A DNA stretch of 64,000 bases from Protea cynaroides. Taxonomy: Eukaryota; Streptophyta; Magnoliopsida; Proteales; Proteaceae. Below the pieces are notes generated by a model, which saw only the letters and a program-made list of their open reading frames with translations, was not told where the DNA came from and did no database searches. Shown here in pieces: positions 1 through 9,865 of this stretch (position 1 is its first letter; each line of letters begins with the position of its first letter). Location: contig CM053266.1 of NCBI GenBank assembly GCA_028583415.1, positions 43,891,758 to 43,955,757 on the forward strand, given 5' to 3'. Both the position numbers and the translations under genes were made by a program.

Positions 1-891
1 TTGAATAACAGAAAACCTTGGAACGGTTCTCTTCTCCATGCTAAGAAGCAAAATGACTGGATACTTGACTACGTCCACTGCGGTCAAAATCAATTTGCTT
101 GAGAAGAAATCCAATCGTGTCCTAAGGCTTTTCTCTGAACGAGCAAAACAATAAGAATGTTTTCTGAACAAGCAGAGAATCTCACACTCTGACCATCCAA
201 AACTCCTAAAAACCTCCAGTTTTGTTTCCAATGTAGCCTTCTTCATCCGTGACAGGGTGCAGACGGCATGGATAAACATCATAATCGAAGGGTCGAAACC
301 CATTGCCTTGGTTTGCAGGACAACCTCATTGAAATGAGGCTCATTGAAATGAGGTTGTTTTCAAGTAAGTAACTGAGGGCGTCGTATAAATAGTTTTGAA
401 ATGCCAGATTCCGGCACTCCCTGACATCGCAAGATTTCAATATTAGGTTCCATTACAAGGTTGGGGCCTGAAATCCCCATATTAGAGAAAAATTCAAACT
501 TGGGTTCCAGGTTTTTCTTAAGATTCGCAGAGAGTACTGCTGGGTACTTGCTAATTAGCTTCGAGATATAGGGTTTGGGTAATCCATAGCTGTTCAAAAG
601 GGCCAGAACTGAGTCTGCTTTTGTGGTGGATTTGATGTTAATCCTTTGGGAGGCTTGAAGAGCAGATTCTGGGGTTAACCCACATCTGTTAATAAGGTAA
701 TCAACCGTGAGAGACGGTAGATCTGTGGCATCTGAACTAAATCTAAGAGATGGGTTTCGAATAAAAAAGAGATGTGTTGATGGATCACCGTAACATTTTA
801 TATGAAGAAGATTTTTGCTACAGAAGCTAAACATTCTGGGAGGGTTAGAGAGTAGAAATGAAGAATGACTTACAAGGGAAACAGGATCCAA
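1..891 (-). pseudogene. mTERF family pseudogene (copy 1), 3' end beyond window
   Basis: The N-terminal part reads as a plant mTERF protein nearly identical to the intact copy at 3773-4951: presequence with an RFSS cleavage-like motif, then mTERF repeats. Two lesions are visible. An in-frame deletion of 156 bp (52 codons) joins the repeat starting NMGISGP directly to the repeat starting EPNIEIL. A Trp codon (TGG in the intact copies, after QLLT) is TGA at 361-363. Just below it is a 15-bp tandem duplication (HFNE region, about 330-358). Homology to the C-terminal half continues in the minus strand to position 1, so the end of the gene lies outside the window. A truncated protein of 176 residues could be made, but loss of more than half of the repeats makes function unlikely. 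Confidence 0.88.
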
Positions 892-1654
892 GCATCGACT
901 TCTGAATCTCCTATCTTCTCAGTGGGATGAGCAAGAGTGAAGCTGAAAACCAAGGATTTGAATGTTGGCCAGCGTAAGGAGTGTATAGATTTAGAAAATG
1001 TGGGTTTGTTCCTTAGATGTAGGAGACAATTGTTGATGAGTTCGGTGCTGGAGTTGATTCCTATGGAATCTCGAAGATCGAAAAACCAACCGAATGGTTT
1101 TCTCTCTCCTGGCAATAGGTCGAATGGTTAGCGACGTTTTCAACACTGATTTCATGAAGCGGGGCCATGAGCAGCTCGCCCTTGTTGTGCGTACGATGGC
1201 TGCGTGCATGGCTAGGCTGCTGCTGTCTTCCTTGCGCTGGCCCCCATGTGTGCTCAATCGATGCCCAAAGCAGCTGCTGGGTGGCACCTTGGATTGCTAC
1301 AGGATTTACTCATGGAATTTTTTTTTTTCTGTTTTAGGTAAAAGGATCTTGGTTAGAACAAGATTTTCCCTACTTTAAAACCCCAAATTTAATACCCAAC
1401 TTCCAATCCCGAAAAAGAAATTAGTCCAGATTCCCACCTTATATCCCGTTGGCTCCATTAGTCCTAGAAGAACCAAAAAAAAAGCTAGAAATCTAACCTA
1501 GCAAATGGGCAAATGGAACATCTTGCAATCATGAACTTGAGTGTTGTAAGAATTTCTCTAACTTCAGGAGAAGGAATAGAACGGGATTCAGAACTACACT
1601 ACTTTCCTAGATCTGAGTCCCCGACAGCATTCAAGATTACCGGGCTAGTTGAAG

Positions 1655-1681
1655 GGAAAAAGATCGTCTCCAGTCATCCAG
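1655..1681. mobile_element. 27-bp relic of MULE-type MITE with 9-bp TSD
   Basis: A 27-bp insert starts with GGAAAAAGATCGTCTCC, the terminal sequence of the MITE family at 18.7-19.95 kb. It is flanked on both sides by TAGTTGAAG (1646-1654 and 1682-1690). The paralogous site in unit 2 (about 5984-5992, AAGTTGAAG) is empty and has a single target copy. This fits an insertion followed by near-complete internal deletion or imprecise excision. Confidence 0.75.
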
Positions 1682-1968
1682 TAGTTGAAGAGTCTCCCAA
1701 GACCCTCTGAAAATGGGACTCGTAAAAGGTTACTGCCCTTCTAATTTATTTTCGATAAAACCCATTTTTCAGAGATCTGAATCAATTAAGCAACATGAAT
1801 GATTATGGTTGCAAACAGCAAAAAGCAAGAGTGAATGGGAGTATCACAGTGATAACAAATGTCCACTAACATATATATGCTTCTCCTATCACCCCTACCA
1901 TCGAAAACCCTTTATTTTTGAAAGATCTGAGTCCCTGACAGCATTCAAGATTACCGGGCCAGTTGAAG

Positions 1969-1995
1969 GGAAAAAGATCGTCGCCAGTCATCCAG
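1969..1995. mobile_element. Duplicate of the 27-bp MITE relic
   Basis: Second copy of the relic at 1655-1681, carried by the 314-bp tandem duplication. One base differs (CGTCGCC instead of CGTCTCC) and the left target copy has changed to CAGTTGAAG (1960-1968), while the right one (1996-2004) remains TAGTTGAAG. Confidence 0.72.
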
Positions 1996-3772
1996 TAGTT
2001 GAAGAGTCTCCCAAGACCCTCTGAAAATGGGACTCGTACAAGGTTACTGCCCTTCTAATTTATTTTCGATAAAACCCATTTTTCAGAGATCTGAATCAAT
2101 TAAGCAACATGAATGATTATGGTTGCAAACAGCAAAAAGCAAGAGTGAATGGGAGTATCACAGTGATAACAAATGTCCACTAACATATATATGCTTCTCC
2201 TATCACCCCTTCCCTCGAAAACCTTTATTTTTGAAAGAGGGGGGGGGTTGTAAGTATTTAAGTATTTTACAACAGCACTGAGATTCTGTTCCTGAATAGA
2301 GTAGAGAAAACGATGCAAATTAAATGGCTGATTTGGATCAATTAACATATATGTGATTACCGATTTCCAAAACAGAACTTGGGGATGATTTAGAGCCACA
2401 TTGAAACAAATACACAATAACATGCCAGGAAGATGTTTCCAGCCATCTACATTTGTATAATATCCTATGCAGTTAGCATGGTGATTGACATTCATGATCA
2501 CCTCATCAGGATTCTTGTATTGGATATTGGCAGGAGGTGTTCAGACATTTTTTGGGTTGCATCCACTTTGTCAGAAAACAAAAAGCCTTCACATTCTGTG
2601 GGAATCCCTAAACACACCCTCATCCTGACACCCTTTCCTTCTGACACGGCCCCATCTTTAATGAACCATTCGGCGCCTCCTCCCTTCACCCATTGACTGG
2701 GCGTGCAGATTTCATCCCATGCCTGTGGCACAGCAATCCCCTGCCCATAACATTTTCACACTGCTTTTATCCAATGGGTTTGTCAACATTTAAAAAAAAA
2801 ACAACATAAGCAGGGATGAAATCATCTCACTTAAGGTCATGAGTTCTATAGAAGATAAAAAAATTGATAAATGGTTGATACTGGAAACAACATATATACA
2901 TACATCCACAATAAATATAGTTCTGTTATTGATGACATACCCATATATATCATCAACCTACCTGATACAATATTAACAAATTTTACAATAAGATGTCAGA
3001 AACTGATGAAAAATGGACAAGGCCAAGCAACATGTATATGAGAAACCATAAAACAAAACAGTCAAGCAAGGTAGTTAAGAATTCTTTTATTTTCCCAAAA
3101 ATTTTCAGAATTTTAGTACAAAAACTACTAACATAGTTTTTCTAAGAAACCATTGAAATATCTAATGCTCACTCAAGCTTAAAACTTCTACTGCTTCTAA
3201 TACAATTTATAAAGTCTTTTTTGCCATGACAATTTTTAAATTCCGTTACAAGGACCCATAAGTCCTCGAAGGTAGTTGCTTAAATTCTACAGCCGTTTTA
3301 CTGTCTTCAAAGATCTCAATAACAGCATAAAACTACTTCATCCACATAACAACCCCAGAACATAAAACATTAGGATGCAAAAAAGTAGAAGCAAAACCCC
3401 ACCTGGTCTCAATAAAAACAATTTTGTATGCAGCCAACAGAAATTCTCTCTTCATCACTACTTGATGTAAAAGGGTAACCCATGCTCAGTTTGAATGCCT
3501 ACTGGGAACTTACTTCCACGAAAAGGAGTCAAAATGGAGAATCTATTCATGAATTCCCACATTGTTATGTTCATTTTCCAGTGGATCAAGTTCCATCATC
3601 TACATTGCCAAAGGATTACAAAAATATAAACCCTTTAAGATCAGTTGAAGAGGGAATGTGACCTCTTGAGTGTAGACAGAGAAAGCAAGTCATATCAACA
3701 AGTACAAAAATTGCAAACACCAGTCAAAATTGTAAGAAAGAATTCTACAAATCATCAATCCCAGTTCCCAAG

Positions 3773-4951
3773 TCATTTCATGTTTCGTTTGTACTCTTCC
3801 ATAAGCTGAGGTAGCTCCTGATGATACTTCCTAACAAACTTTTCCAGGAACTTATCTTCACTCAAATTCAGTGCAGTATTAATACTTCGTTTCTTCATCA
3901 GACCCTGCGAGAGAAGAATTTGAATAACAGAAAACCTTGGAACAGTTCTCTTCTCCATGCTAAGACGCAAAACGATTGGATTCTTAACTATGTCCGCTGC
4001 AGTCCAAATCAATTTGCTTGAGAAGAAATCCAATCGTGTCCTAAGGCTTTTCTCTGAAAGAGCAAAACAATGAGGTTGTTTTTTGAACAAGCAGAGAATC
4101 TCATACTCAGACCATCCAAAACTCCTAAAAACCTCCACTTTTGTTTCCAATGTAGTCTTTTTCATCTGCGACAGCGTGCAGACGCCATAAATAAACAGCA
4201 TACTCGAGGGGTTAAACCCTATTGCCTTGGTTTGCAGGACAACCTCATTGAACTGAGGTTGTTTCCAAGTAAGTAATTGAGGGCGATATGTAATTAGTTT
4301 TGAAATGCCCGACTCCGGTACCCCCTGATATCGCAAGATTTCAATATTAGGTTTCATTACTCCTCGAATCCCATTGATCCATCTCAAGCGAGTCATGGCG
4401 ACAGCAATATTTCTGTCATCGTGAAGGAAACTCTTGAGGAAGTCAATGGAAGGCACAATATCCTTTTTCAAACTGGAATTCGATAGTATGCTTGGGCGTC
4501 TATGGAAGATCCTTGCAAGGTCGGGGCCTGAAATCCCCATATTAGAGAAAAATTCAAACTTGGGTTCCAGGGTTTTCTTAAGATTCGCGGAGAGTAGTGC
4601 TGGGTCCTTGCTAATTAGCTTTGAGATATAGGGTTTGGGTAATCCATAGCTGTTGAGGAGGGCCAGAACTGAGTCTGCTTTCGTGGTGGATTTGATGTTG
4701 ATCCTTTGGGAGGCTTTAAGAGCAGATTCTGGGGTCAACCCACATCTGTTAATGAGGTAATCAACCGTGATTGACGGTAGTTCTGTGGCATCTGAACTAA
4801 ATCTAAGAGATGAGTTTCGAATAAAAAAGAGATGTGTTGATGGATCACCGTAACATTTTATATGAAGAAGATTTTTGCTACAGAAGCTAGACATTCTGGG
4901 AGGGTTAGAGAGTAGAAATGAAGAATGACTTACAAGGGAAACAGGATCCAA
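3773..4951 (-). CDS. mTERF family protein, mitochondrial (copy 2)
   Basis: Intact intronless gene for 392 residues, a usual length for plant mTERFs. Plant mTERFs bind organellar nucleic acids and act in transcription termination or initiation and in intron splicing; the target of this one cannot be told. Residues 1-55 form a basic, Ser-rich presequence ending near RFSS, a typical mitochondrial cleavage context. About eight or nine mTERF repeats follow from residue 62, each a helical motif with a Leu/Pro signature: SKLISKDPALL, ARIFHRRPSIL, SKLITYRPQLL, LCLFKKQPHCF. Two starts are possible: Met1 or Met20 (MSSFCSKN). Met20 aligns with the start of all other family members here, so it may be the real one. 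Neighbours on both sides are tandem paralogues on the same strand. Confidence 0.93.
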   Translation of the reverse strand: MDPVSLVSHSSFLLSNPPRMSSFCSKNLLHIKCYGDPSTHLFFIRNSSLRFSSDATELPSITVDYLINRCGLTPESALKASQRINIKSTTKADSVLALLNSYGLPKPYISKLISKDPALLSANLKKTLEPKFEFFSNMGISGPDLARIFHRRPSILSNSSLKKDIVPSIDFLKSFLHDDRNIAVAMTRLRWINGIRGVMKPNIEILRYQGVPESGISKLITYRPQLLTWKQPQFNEVVLQTKAIGFNPSSMLFIYGVCTLSQMKKTTLETKVEVFRSFGWSEYEILCLFKKQPHCFALSEKSLRTRLDFFSSKLIWTAADIVKNPIVLRLSMEKRTVPRFSVIQILLSQGLMKKRSINTALNLSEDKFLEKFVRKYHQELPQLMEEYKRNMK

Positions 4952-7790
4952 GCATCGACTTCTGAATCTCTTATCTTCTCAGTGGGATGAGCAGGGGTGA
5001 TGCTGAAAACCAAGGATTTGAATGTTGGCCAGCGATTTGGATCCTAGAAAATGTGGGTTTGTCTTTGTTCCTTAGATGTAGGAGACGATTGTTGATGAGT
5101 TGGGTGCTGGGAGTTGATTCCAATGGAATCTCTAAGATCGAAAAACCAACGTAATGGTTTTCTCTCTCCTGGCAATAGGTCGAATGGTTAGCGACATTTT
5201 CAACACAGATTTCATGAAGCGGTGCCATGAGCAGCTCGCCCTTGTTGTGCGCACGATGGCTGCGTGCATGGCGTGGCGGCTGCTGTCTTCCTTGCGCTGG
5301 CCCCCATGTGTGCTCAATTGATGCCCAGAGCAGCTGCTGGTGCTGTTTGCTACGAGGGACCACTTCCATCATCTCTCTTAAAAAGTCTCCCTAAGAAGGG
5401 ATTTTGTAAATATGTACACAAATAACTCTGCTCTAGGGATAAACTCTAATCTTATCTCTCGTTTGCTGACCTTCTCTTTCAGAAAATGATATTTGATAAA
5501 GATCAAGTTCATTGTGCAATGACTGAATTTTAAAACAAATTTCCGAAGTATGAATTACTGTCTATGATGTGTCATTCTCAAAGCTTTATCAAAACAGTCA
5601 TTGTCATTACATATTTTTTGAATAACCATACAGGATTAACTCTCATGGAATTTTTTTTTTCTGTTATATGTAAAAGGATCTTGGTTAGAACAAGATTTTC
5701 CCTATTTTAAAACCCCAAATTTAATACCCAACTTCCAATCCTGAAAAAGAAACTAGTCCAGATTCCCACATTATATCTCATTGGCTCCATTAGTCCTAGA
5801 AGAACCAAAAAAAAAGTTAGAAATCTGACCTAGGAAATGGGCAAATGGAACATATTGCAATCATGAATTTGAGGGTTGAATTTTTAAGAATTTCTCTAAC
5901 TACAGAAGAAGGAATAGAACGTGATTCAGAACTACACCCCTACCCTAGATCTGAGACCCTGACAGCATTCAACATTCCCAGGCAAGTTGAAGAGTCTCCG
6001 AAGACCCTCTGGAAATGGGACTCGTACAAGGTTACTGCCCTTCTTACTTAATTTTGATAAAACCTGTTCTTCGGAGATCCGATTCACTTAAGCAACATGA
6101 ATGATTATGGTTGCAAACAGCAAAGAGCATGAGTGAAAGGGAGTATCACAGTGATAACAAATATCCACTAACATATATATGCTTCTCCTATCACCCCTTA
6201 CCTCAAAAACCAATTTTTTTTTTTTTAGGTGTGTGTGTGTGGGGGGGGGGGTTGAAAGTATTTAAGTAATTTAGAACAGCACTGTGATTCTGTTCCTGAA
6301 TAGAGTTGAGAAAACTATGCAAATTAAATGGCGGATTTGGACCAATTAACATATAGGTGATTACTAGTTTCCAAAACAGAACGTGGGGGTGATTTAGAGA
6401 CACATTGAAACAAATACACAATAACATGCCAGGAAGATGTTTCCAGCCATCTACATTTGCATAAGATCCTTTGCAGTTAGCATGGTGGTTGACATTCATG
6501 ATCACCTCATCAGGATTCTTGCCTTGGATATTGGCAGGAGGTGTTCAGACATCTTTTGGGGGAGCATCCACTTTGTCAGAAAACAAAAAAGTCTTCACAT
6601 TCTGTGGGAATCCCTTTCACATTCCCTTCCTGACACTCTTTCCTTGCTGACATGGCCCCTTCGTTGATGAAAACCATTCGGTGCCTCCTCCCTTCACCCA
6701 TTGACTGGGCGTGCAGAATTCATCCCATGCCTGTGGCATGGCAATCCCCTGCCCATAAAATTCTCACACTGCTTTTATCCAATGGGTTTGTCAACATTTT
6801 TTTCTTAAAATAATGTAAGCAGTGCTGAAATCATCTCACTTAAGGTCATGAGTTCTATAGAAGATAAAAAAAAAATTGATAAATAGCTGATACTGGAAAC
6901 AACATAATACATACATCCACAATCAATATAGTTCTGTTATTGATGACATACCCATATATACCATCAATCTACCTGATATAATATTAACAAATTTTACAAT
7001 ATGATGTTAGAAACTGATGAAAAATGGACAAGGCCAAGCAACAAGTATATGAGAAACCATAAAACAAAATGGTCAAGCAAGGTGGTCAAGATTATTCTTT
7101 TATTTTCCCAAAAATTTTCAAAATTTTAGCAGTTTTTGTACTACAAAAACAACTAACATTGTTTTTCTAAGAAACCATTGAAATATCTAATGCTCATTCA
7201 AGCTTAACACTTCTACTGCTTCTAATACAATTTATAGATTATTTTTTGCAATGACCAATTTCGAATTCCATTACAAGGACCCATAAGTCCTCAAAGGCCA
7301 TGACTTAAATTCTACAGCCGTTTTACTGTCTTCAAAGATCTCAATAACAGCATATAACTAACTCATACACATAACCAACCCAGAACAAAAAACATTAGGT
7401 TGCAAGAAAGTAGAAGCAAAACCCCACCGGGTCTCAATAAAAATAATTTTGTATGCAGCCAACAGAAATTCTCTCTTCTTCACAACCTGATGTTAAAAGG
7501 TAACCCATGCTCAGTTTGAATGTTTACTGGGAACTTACTTCCACGAAAAGGAGTCGAAATGGATAATCTATTCATGAATTCCAACATTGTAATGTTCATT
7601 TTTCAGTGGATCATGTTCCAAGATCTACATTACCAAAGGATTAGAAAAATATAAACCGTTAAATATTAGTTGTTGAGAGAATGTGACCTGTAGCCAGAGA
7701 AAGCAAGTCATATCATCAAGTACAAAAATTGCAAACACCAGTTAAAATTGTAAGAACAAGTTCTACAAATCATCAATCCCAGTTCCCAAG
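4952..7790. repeat. Cluster I spacer, tandem-unit copy 2
   Basis: No supported gene. Homologous to the spacer 892-3772. About 5373-5640 has no counterpart in unit 1. Around 6226-6251 there is a T run, then GT repeats and a G run; the matching place in unit 1 (about 2237-2248) has only a short G run. A minus-strand frame of 133 codons (4971-5372) just upstream of the mTERF start has a shorter relative in unit 1. It resembles nothing I recognise and is probably 5' leader or noise. Confidence 0.65.
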
Positions 7791-8909
7791 TCATTTCATG
7801 TTTCGTTTGTACTCCTCCATAAGCTGAGGTAGCTCCTGATGATACTTCCTAACAAATTTTTCCAGGAACTTAGCTTCACTCAAAATCAGTGCAGTACTAA
7901 TACTTTGTTTCTTCATCAGACCCTGCGAGAGAAGTATTTGAATAACAGAAAACCTTGGAACAGTTCTCTTCTCCATGCTAAGAAGCAAAACAAATGGATT
8001 CTTGACAACGTCCGCTGCGGTCCAAATCAATTTGCCTGAGAAGAAATCCAATCGTGTCCTAAGGCTTTTCTCTGATACAGCAAAACAAGGAGGACATTTT
8101 TTGAACAAGCAAAGAATCTCATACTCTGACCATCCAGAACTCCTAAAAACCTCAAGTTTTCTTTCCAATGTAGTCTTTTTCATCTGCGACAGCGTGCAGA
8201 CGGCAGAAATAAACACCATAGTCGAGGGGTTAAACCCTATTGCCTTGGTTTGCAGGACAACCTCATTGAACTGAGGTTGTTTCCATGTAAGTAATTGAGG
8301 GCGAAGTTTCATTAGTTTTGAAATGCCAGATTCCAGCACCCCCTGATGTTGCAAGATTTCAATATTAGGTTCCATTACTCTTCGAATCCCCTTGATCCAC
8401 CTCAAGCGAGTCAAGGCAACAGCAATATTTCTGTCATCGCGAAGGAAACTCTTAAGGAAGTTAATGGAAGGCACAATATCGTTTTTCAAACTGGAATTCG
8501 TTAGTATGCTTGGGTGTCTATGGAAGATCCTTGCAAGGTCGGGGCCTGAAATCCCCATATTAGAGAAAAATTCAAACTTGGGTTCAAGGGTTTTCTTAGG
8601 ATTCGCAGAGAGTACTGTTGGTTCCTTGCTAATTAGCTTTGAGAGATAGGGTTTGAGTAATCCATAGCTGTTGAGGAGGGCCAAAACTGAGTCTGCTTTT
8701 GTGGTGGATTTCATTTTAATACTCTGGGAGGCTTTAAGAGCAGATTCTGGGGTTAACCCACATTTGTTTATGAGGTAATCTACAGTGAGAGACGGTATTT
8801 CTGTGGCATCTGAACTAAACCTAAAAGCTGAGTTCCGAATAAAAAAGAGATGTGTTGATGGATCACCGAACGACTTTATATGGAGAAGTTTTCTGCAGAA
8901 GCTAAACAT
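7791..8909 (-). CDS. mTERF family protein, mitochondrial (copy 3)
   Basis: Intact intronless gene for 372 residues, closely related to copy 2 over its whole length. The start is Met at 8909 (MFSFCRKLLHIK), equivalent to Met20 of copy 2. Upstream sequence still matches the first 19 codons of copy 2 (MLGPVSLVNHSS) but a small indel puts them out of frame, so the longer N-terminus cannot be used here. The remaining N-terminus is still basic and contains RFSSDA, so organelle import should survive. mTERF repeats run from about residue 42 to the end, with motifs such as SKLISKEPTVL and ARIFHRHPSIL. The C-terminal helix (FVRKYHQELPQLMEEYKRNMK) is shared with copy 2. Role: organellar RNA/DNA binding by family membership; target unknown. 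Confidence 0.92.
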   Translation of the reverse strand: MFSFCRKLLHIKSFGDPSTHLFFIRNSAFRFSSDATEIPSLTVDYLINKCGLTPESALKASQSIKMKSTTKADSVLALLNSYGLLKPYLSKLISKEPTVLSANPKKTLEPKFEFFSNMGISGPDLARIFHRHPSILTNSSLKNDIVPSINFLKSFLRDDRNIAVALTRLRWIKGIRRVMEPNIEILQHQGVLESGISKLMKLRPQLLTWKQPQFNEVVLQTKAIGFNPSTMVFISAVCTLSQMKKTTLERKLEVFRSSGWSEYEILCLFKKCPPCFAVSEKSLRTRLDFFSGKLIWTAADVVKNPFVLLLSMEKRTVPRFSVIQILLSQGLMKKQSISTALILSEAKFLEKFVRKYHQELPQLMEEYKRNMK

Positions 8910-9140
8910 TCTGGCAGGGTAAGAGTTGAACTGAAGAATGATTTACAAGGGAAACAGGTCCAAGCATGGATTTCTGAATCTCCAATCTTCCTAGTGGGAT
9001 GAGGCAGGTGTGAAGCTGAAAACCACGAATTTGAATTTTTTTTTTTTTTTTTTTCACGAATTTGAATGTCGACCAGCGAAATGGCTGGAATATGAATAGT
9101 GTGAATTTATCAAGTTCAAAGTTTTGACCCATAGATAGAC

Positions 9141-9865
9141 CTGGGCTGCTCACTGAACTATAGAAGGGTTCCTTCCGGTTTAAACCAACTTTGTTCCAAC
9201 AAAAAGATATGCTTCAAAGCGGAAGGGAGAAAGAGGAGGGAAAAAAAAAAAAATAAAAAAAAAAATTACTTAGATACCCCTTGACAATTGGTTTACTATA
9301 CAGAACTACCTTCTCTTGACAAAAATTACACAGATTATCCCTGAAACAATGTTTTATAACAGTATAATCTATATTGGACGTTACAAACTAATGAATTTTT
9401 TTTAAGACAATACTACCCTTACTCAATGTAAAATTACATAAATATACCATTTTCTATCTCTAGAAGATAGACAATGGTATATTACCCCTAAAACAGTGTT
9501 TTATAACAATATAATCCATATCGGTTGTTAAAAACTAATGAATTTTTTTTAAGAGAATAATACCTTCACTCAATGTAAAATTACACAAATATATTATTGT
9601 CTATCTCAAAAACTTGTAGATATTTATGTAATTTTACATTGAATAAGGATAGTATTGTCTTAAAAAAAAATTAGAATTCTCCCGTCAGTTTTTAACGCCC
9701 AATGTGAACTATACCTGTCATAAAACATTGTTTCAAGGGGGTGTTTGACTAAATTTCTTTTTTTTCTTTTTCTTTCTCTTTCCCCCTCCCACATTAAAAT
9801 ATCTTCTTGTTGGAGCAAAGGGCTTAAACCGGAAGGAACCTTCTATACTTCAGTGCCCAGCCCAG
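9141..9865. mobile_element. 725-bp terminal-inverted-repeat element (non-autonomous)
   Basis: Long imperfect terminal inverted repeats of about 70 bp: 9141-9210 reads inward from CTGGGCTG and pairs with 9799-9865, which ends CAGCCCAG. The shared core includes TTCCTTCCGGTTTAA and its complement. The interior holds two direct copies of a roughly 100-bp AT-rich block (about 9351-9450 and 9491-9597) and a third inverted copy (about 9622-9727). No coding capacity is seen. I could not find a convincing target duplication, as the right flank is an A run, so the superfamily stays open. Confidence 0.75.

Larger units (their letters stand above)
1610..2237. repeat. 314-bp tandem direct duplication
   Basis: Two direct copies, 1610-1923 and 1924-2237, lie head to tail with an offset of 314 bp and only a few mismatches. 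The paralogous spacer in unit 2 (about 5948-6215) has a single copy, so the duplication is specific to this unit. Both copies contain the 27-bp MITE relic described separately, so that insertion came first. Confidence 0.9.
892..3772. repeat. Cluster I spacer, tandem-unit copy 1
   Basis: No supported gene. The block is homologous to 4952-7790, so together with its mTERF copy it forms a tandem unit of about 4 kb. The part next to the gene (892-1310) matches 4952-5340; the stretch from about 1310 matches from about 5645, while unit 2 carries about 300 bp more between these blocks. Small open frames on both strands (for example minus 2100-2501) are shared with unit 2, but they resemble no family I know and shift in length between copies, so I do not call them. 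Confidence 0.7.

Noticed and set aside
2100..2501. Minus-strand frame of 133 codons, with a relative at 6203-6505
   Set aside because: Shared only because the spacers are duplicated; its ends differ between copies and no motif is recognisable.
3821..4631. Plus-strand open frames opposite mTERF genes, conserved across copies (also at 7839-8649, 28379-29219, 35294-36134, 45419-46198, 50661-51338)
   Set aside because: They are mirror frames of strongly conserved coding sequence on the other strand; they vary in start and end and resemble no protein family.
4971..5372. Minus-strand frame of 133 codons upstream of mTERF copy 2
   Set aside because: The copy in unit 1 is frame-shifted and shorter; more likely leader or chance frame than a gene.
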